A DNA stretch of 64,000 bases. Origin: Ornithodoros turicata (Eukaryota; Arthropoda; Arachnida; Ixodida; Argasidae). Position numbers and translations under genes: made by a program. The DNA is taken from the NCBI RefSeq assembly GCF_037126465.1, contig NC_088203.1, positions 52,799,581-52,863,580 of the forward strand, in the 5' to 3' direction. The notes under the pieces were generated by a model. It had not been told where the DNA came from. It did no database searches and saw only the letters and a program-made list of their open reading frames with translations. Shown here piece after piece: positions 13,401 to 19,400 of the stretch; the stretch's first letter is position 1; each line of letters starts with the position of its first letter.

Positions 13401-16400
13401 AAGTGGGGGGCGGAGCTGAGCCAACTAATTAGCGTGAAGGAGCTACGGTCAACCAATCAAAGATCAGTAGGCTTAGCATGGGCCAATCAATGTGTGAAGT
13501 GGGCGGAGCTAATGGCGGCCAATCAGATGGCTTTGAATTTGGCTTGTGTTGGCTTAGAACTGGATTGTGTTGGCTTAGAATCGGCCATCTTGGATTAGAA
13601 AAAGGATGCCGTTATAGCGCTCGGTTCTTATGCCGCTCGGTTCTTATGCCGCTCCAATATTATGCAGTCTATCTCTACACTACTAACAGGTAGCACCCAT
13701 TTTAATGCCGACAGCGCCCTGCTTTAGAAGTTATGTCTTTTTACACAACTCATTTGAATTTTTATTTAAATAATGAGCGTCTCCAACACATCCACACATT
13801 GCACAGTTCCTCGATTGTTGCACCCGTTCGTGAGCCCGGGGATTGAACTGAAACACCCTGTATTTTAGACCATATTATGTCGGACACTCGTAAAAAAACT
13901 CAGAGAAAAAAAAGCAGAGCAAGAATATACTCTTGTTCAATTTAAGAAAGAAAAGTAGTCTGGTCCGTTGTCTACATACACCGTTGGAGATAACGGGACA
14001 CAGTAGTGTGCCAGGAGAGATACTGCAGCGCACCCATGGTGGAGGGCTTGCATAGTTTCGTGCGGCCAGTCTTCAAAGCCAGTACGGAAGCAGTGGGATG
14101 AATTATATTATCTGACAGAGGAGAGATGCGAGAGTGACGTCTCTGTGCCCAGCCATCCTATCTGCGGCAAAGTATTGTGAGACCTGACACACTACATTTT
14201 TTTCTTTTTTTCAATTTGAAATGTCTGAACTCACTCAACAAGGAGCTCAGGTTCTCAGGAGGTATATTTGTTGATCTTATTGCAAGACAGTGTATTCTCA
14301 CGTTATATAGTTAACTTACAACATGCTATTTGTTACAAATTTCTCCCATCTTTGTTGTCACAATTAGGTTACTTCCTTGGGTGCATGGGTGTGTCTGAGG
14401 CCAGACGCCTACATGAAAGCAAGCTGGAAATGGAAAGCAGCGCCCATGAACTGCTTGCGAGTGCAGCTGTCAACCCAACACAGAGAACTGTGTACCACTG
14501 GTATGAGCAATGGCGAAAGGATGCGTATGGCGATGACAGAGAGCCCATTCAGAAGCTGAAGGAGAAGATTTCTGTGTACCGACAAGAGGGTAACCTTTGC
14601 CATGTATATTTTAGTTTATGTTAAGTTAATTTAATGGTTAACATATTTTTAAACCTACTCTGTAATAATGCTACACGTCATGGTTAACCCATCATAGTTT
14701 TGTATCACAGGAAATGCTTGTCGCATCGTCTTCATTTTGAATAACATACTCTATTAGACTCTTCACGCATGTTTTGTCAATATACAGCTTTTAAGCTTTT
14801 CTCACAGTGGTGGATCCAGACCCTCGGTTTGGTGGGGCTAGCGCGGTTTCTTTGTCGAAGCGTGTAGTGGGGGAGGGAGAGAGGGAAATCCAATTATCCC
14901 CCCCTTGATCGGCCACTGTTCTAACACAGCCATCTCATGACCTCATTCATAAACATGGGTAACGAGAAAGGTTGGGCTGCATTCCTTCTTTGAGATATAA
15001 CGTTCATAAATGCAGGGATCCACAAAAGAGGCTGTGCTTTGCTATCAGATGATTAACTCATAAAGCAAAAGGTGTTTGCAAACCAAGGTTCCCAAAATTT
15101 TCGGTTGACTGTATGTGGTTACCATTTCATTTTAGGTGTTGAGATCAATGTGACTGAGAGCACAGAGGCAGACGACGCGAAAAATGCTTCAACCTCGGCA
15201 GTTGTTATTGTCACTCCTATCATGAAGAGGACACAACAACTGAAGGCTGCTCAGGAAGTCATATTCGTCGACTCAACCTCATCTTGTGATGCAACACAGA
15301 GCACAATCACTGTACTCCTTGCAGCAACTAATGCTGGGGCAATTCCAGTCGCCGTGCTCATTCACAACTCTCAGAGCACTCGGGGGTACAGCATAGCATT
15401 TGATCTTCTCAAAAAGCACTACAGAAACTGCTTTGGGGGTTATGAGGTAAGAGTACTTTCAGTGACGTAGTGTGACTGGTCCATTGATATTTTGTCAATA
15501 TCATAGGTTACTCTTCCACTGTGAGACCCTCTCAGTACATGCTTGTCTTATATGACAGCAAATAGTATCGTACTCGCCCACACTGGGCCCGAAGGAAAAC
15601 CCATTTGGATCATAACTTCATTATTTTAAACTGAAACATATATCATGGATGTTACTGCATAGGGAAGACATTTTGAGAAGGGTCATTACATGTCAAACGT
15701 ACCAGATGTTGTGCTCGACCGATTCCGATTGCTTCAAAATAAGTTGTGGGTGATTGTCAGCATGTAGCCGATTCTCTTCCAGTCTGTTTTTTATGCGTTT
15801 TTTTCCTCTACGACTTTGCTGGGCAGTATCCGGATGTGTGGCGGTGGTCAAGTTATAAAATTCTTTCGCTGCAAAGACAAAAAGTGTTTTGATGAAACTT
15901 TGTAAAATAAATATTCAGTGGGTATACTATGAAATGCAATTGCCTCACAATTTTAACAGAACCACCTCAGTGTGCAATTGATGACAAAAATTGGTGGCAA
16001 AAAGCAATATTTCCAAACTTCAGAATTTTTTTTTTTACATAATCTTTTAAGTCTGTGAGCGTCAAAATATTTCTAACACGTTGTATGCTTCCTGGGCAAC
16101 AGCACTGAACAGTTTAAGTGGTTCTAAAAAAATTGCAGAGTTCTGTAAAAAAATTCAAAAGTTCTCAAATTTTTAGTTTACTCCGGGTGTAAACTATGGA
16201 TAAAAAGTGTCGATTGACCTTTCAACACTTTTGGCACGAAAGTGTTATGCTTTGCCATCACTCGATCAGAGGATATTTGACTGGAACTTGCAAAAAAAGC
16301 TATTATGTTGAATTTCTTTTCACCAGGTAGGTCGCATGTCCCTTCGCAAATCTTCAAGAGACGGCCACGGAGCGAATTTTGTTGTTTGTCTATAAAAAGG

Positions 16401-19400
16401 GAAGCTGGGGAAGCATTGGCTGTATGGGAACAATCAACCACAATTTATTTGAAAGGAATGAGGGATGGTTTAGCATACGTCTGGGACATTTGGCATGGAA
16501 TGACCCAGAAGATAAAGATTGAATGCAAGGAAGCTGCTGCAGTCTCGGAGGAGGCAGTACTAAATAATGAGGTGGTGTGGGCTGCTTGGTCCAACATATT
16601 TGGTAAAAACTTTAAAACCCCACAGTGCTGGGGAACACAGAAAAGATGACACGAAGCTGCATGTTCCCTGGCACTGGGGTGGTTTAAAGTTCTTACCAAA
16701 TAGGCAATATTACCTTGAATTCAGGATGTGTGGAGACGGAGATCAAGTGATGCAGAGGGGACAAGGCAGGACGGGACTCCCATCTGCATCTGGTGTCCTC
16801 TGTCTCCGTTCATCCCAGACTCAAGGTAATGTTGCCTATATATTGCCTAAGACTTGTGTACCTCCGTCACCTAGAGTGCAAGCTAGTGATGACCATACTA
16901 TAGTCATGTTCAACATAACAAGGAAGAGAAATATAGCCTGTCAGCTGTCAAAATATTACTGCACCACAAATAGGATGGCTGGGCACAGAGACATCACTCT
17001 CCCTCCTCCGCGAGATAATGTGATCCATCACACTCTAGTATTGGCTTCCGTATTGGCTGTTGAGGCTGACCGCATGACACTACACGAGCCCTCCCCCATG
17101 GTGGCGCTGCAGTATTTCACCAGGTGTGCTATTGTGTCTTATGTAGATGATGGACCAGATATTTTTCCTTCTTAAGTTGAACATGACTATTGTAAATGTG
17201 TAATGCCACTATCTTTGCAGCTTCTGTATGAAGAGGTAGTTTATTTTTCGGTTGTTTCATAGTTATGTTGCTTATTTGTAGGCGCCTCAAGCCTTCATGA
17301 CGGACAATTCAGCAGCTGAAAAGGCAGCTCTTCACAGCGTCTGGCCAAATGCGACACAGTTACTTTGCCACTTCCATGTGGCTCAGGCAGAGTGGCGCTG
17401 GCTAACATCTGCGAAGAATGTCAGCCCAGGACAGCGGAGGCAGCTGATGTCAACGTTTCAGAAGGTTTGTTGATAAAGTGTGGCTACAACCATCTTTGTA
17501 TATAGCAATGAGCTCTGGCTCTTTGAGCAAAGAGCTCTGGCTCATTGCTATGAACCTCACCTGTTGTACAAGCTAAGGTTTGCAAAGTTGTACAAAAATA
17601 TCCTGGAGCACACAAAAATCACATTTATGACAGGGGTAATTGCACCACAGGGCCACTAAGACTGGAGAAATTGTTTTGCAATTCCAATGCTGACATATTT
17701 GCTATGCTACACAAAATGGGAGCCAGGAACTCCTCATTAGGAGTCAAGACATTTGTATTTTGTCTGGATTATTCATGCCTCGTCGTGCCTCGTTAATATG
17801 GACAACTCGAATTGTGGATGGTTTCTGTGAGGACCAAAATTTTCCCCATGCATTTTTGTCTCATTAATATGGGAACTCGCTTTTTGGACAATCAACGCTC
17901 CAGCATGGTACAGTAAATTCTCATTAACTCAAACACCCACTATCCAGACCAGCAGATCCAGACTTATCAAATAACTGCCAAATTCTGATAAAAAGTGGCC
18001 CCTGAACTTTTGCATAGTCCACAAATGGATCAGTATCACCTTTATTTGTAGTTATAACTTAACAAAATCTTCTACTTCTTCGCCAAAATTGTGGATAACG
18101 TGCTATCGGGAAGTCTGCGGCAATCTCTCCTTTTGATTTTGTGCCCGCTTCCACCGCTCCTATCAGCTCACGCTTTTGTGCAAGTGTGAGAGTCTTCAAC
18201 CTGCGTTGCCTCAGCGTCGGCAATGACATGTCGCACAAAACTTAACACAGTACACACAGTTCTTGACTTTCACGTCACTGCGTCCTCACCTAGCGTCTTT
18301 GGTGCTGAACAGCAGCCCGTGCACAGCGTCTCGCGTTAGTTTTGGAATCACGCAAGCCTCGATCCCATCAACTCTCGATCAGGCAGACTTGGATTGGATT
18401 GTGTTGGCTGGCTTGAAGAACCTGGCCAATCATGGCGATCCATAGTCGAGAAAGGTGGTGTTTACCGATCCAAAGTGAAATTCAACTTCGTTGATGAAAA
18501 ATGTTGCCTGGGACGAAACATTTGTTCGGCTTAGCCGTGATTTCGACTTCACGATTTCGACTAAAGCAAGTATTATTTACATTACGGGAATACAGGCCAT
18601 GCACGGGACATCGTGGGCGCTCGACTTAAGCTTAATTTTGTTCGGCGTAATTAACACGTCTCAAATTGCAAAATTGGTAAACAGGGGTTGATAAAAATAA
18701 AATAACAAATTGAACAGGGGTTGATATGGCAGCATACACAACAAGTGTGCTGTGTTGAGCTTTTTTGTCATATGCACTCTTTTTCCAACAACAAATTCTT
18801 AGAAACAAGTTCAGCTTGCTACTCCTGTTTGTGTTGATCAACAAAGCAACAAGAGCAAAAGGCAAAAATAAAGTAGAGCAATGCTTTTCCAGAAAAGAAA
18901 AAAAAATCCTAAATTATCTTGTTGAGTTGCCATATACTATATTTTTACGTTACCGTCAAATGTCATTTACAATGTAATGATCCATTTCAGGTCATGTATG
19001 CTGACACCGCAGAAGGCTTGGAAAAAGCAAAGGAAGAGCTCCAAGCCCTGTCCCATGACTCCTACAGAGCACGTGTGCAAGCATTCCTGCAAAATGAACA
19101 GCAGTGGGTGTTGCTCTTTCGAAGAAGCATCATCACACGAGGCCATAACACCAACAACTTTGCTGAGGCCTGCATTCATGTCCTGAAGGACATCATACTC
19201 TGCTGGGTGAAGGCATTCAACGTTGTGGCAATGGTGGACTTCGTGTCTGTTCCCTGGGAGAAATACTTCAAAGAGCGGCTGCTAAGGCACGCACACAACC
19301 GTGTTGCAGCAGACCACCTGGGGTATGACAGGCTACTGAGAAGGATGCCTGAAGGTGCTGCCGTGCATGTCACCTGCCTTGGTGATGGCTCCTATGCTGT

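Larger units (their letters stand above)
9705..13684. repeat. Right arm of the fold-back element
   Basis: This is the mirror of 2919-7843. It lacks about 910 bp matching left 3674-4586, with the break near 12913 where GATGTTGAGATGG (in mirror) joins the two sides. It also has a short tandem duplication of GCTCGGTTCTTATGCC at 13618-13650 that is single in the left arm. These arm-specific differences argue that both arms are real rather than an assembly echo. Confidence 0.85.
2286..13860. mobile_element. 11.6-kb fold-back element with TA-flanked ends
   Basis: Left end CAGGGTGTTTCAGTT at 2286 and its inverse AACTGAAACACCCTG ending at 13860 are each bordered by TA (2284-2285 and 13861-13862), as expected for a TA target duplication. 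Inside are two long inverted arms (2919-7843 and 9705-13684) around a 1,861-bp unique centre with three small genes. The inner arms differ at only a few positions per hundred where sampled, while the outermost ~300 bp per side are much more diverged and carry small insertions. No transposase is visible, so it is non-autonomous or moved by an unrecognised protein. I do not recognise the family. The element lies wholly inside intron 2 of the SWIM/MULE gene. Confidence 0.7.
1918..14367 (+). other. Intron 2 of the SWIM/MULE gene (12.4 kb)
   Basis: The intron runs from the donor GTTAGT to the acceptor CAATTAG with compatible phase on both sides. Almost all of it is the 11.6-kb fold-back element, followed by a dispersed repeat at 13930-14190. 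Without the element the intron would be under 1 kb. Confidence 0.75.

Noticed and set aside
2286..13860. Possibility that the palindrome is an assembly artefact
   Set aside because: The arms have private indels (a 0.9-kb segment, two MITEs, a short tandem duplication) and scattered substitutions, so they are not a mirrored duplicate of the same reads. Long-read confirmation would still help.
16567..17175. 202-aa plus-strand frame
   Set aside because: It runs through two palindromic MITEs and a dispersed repeat whose other copy has no such frame.
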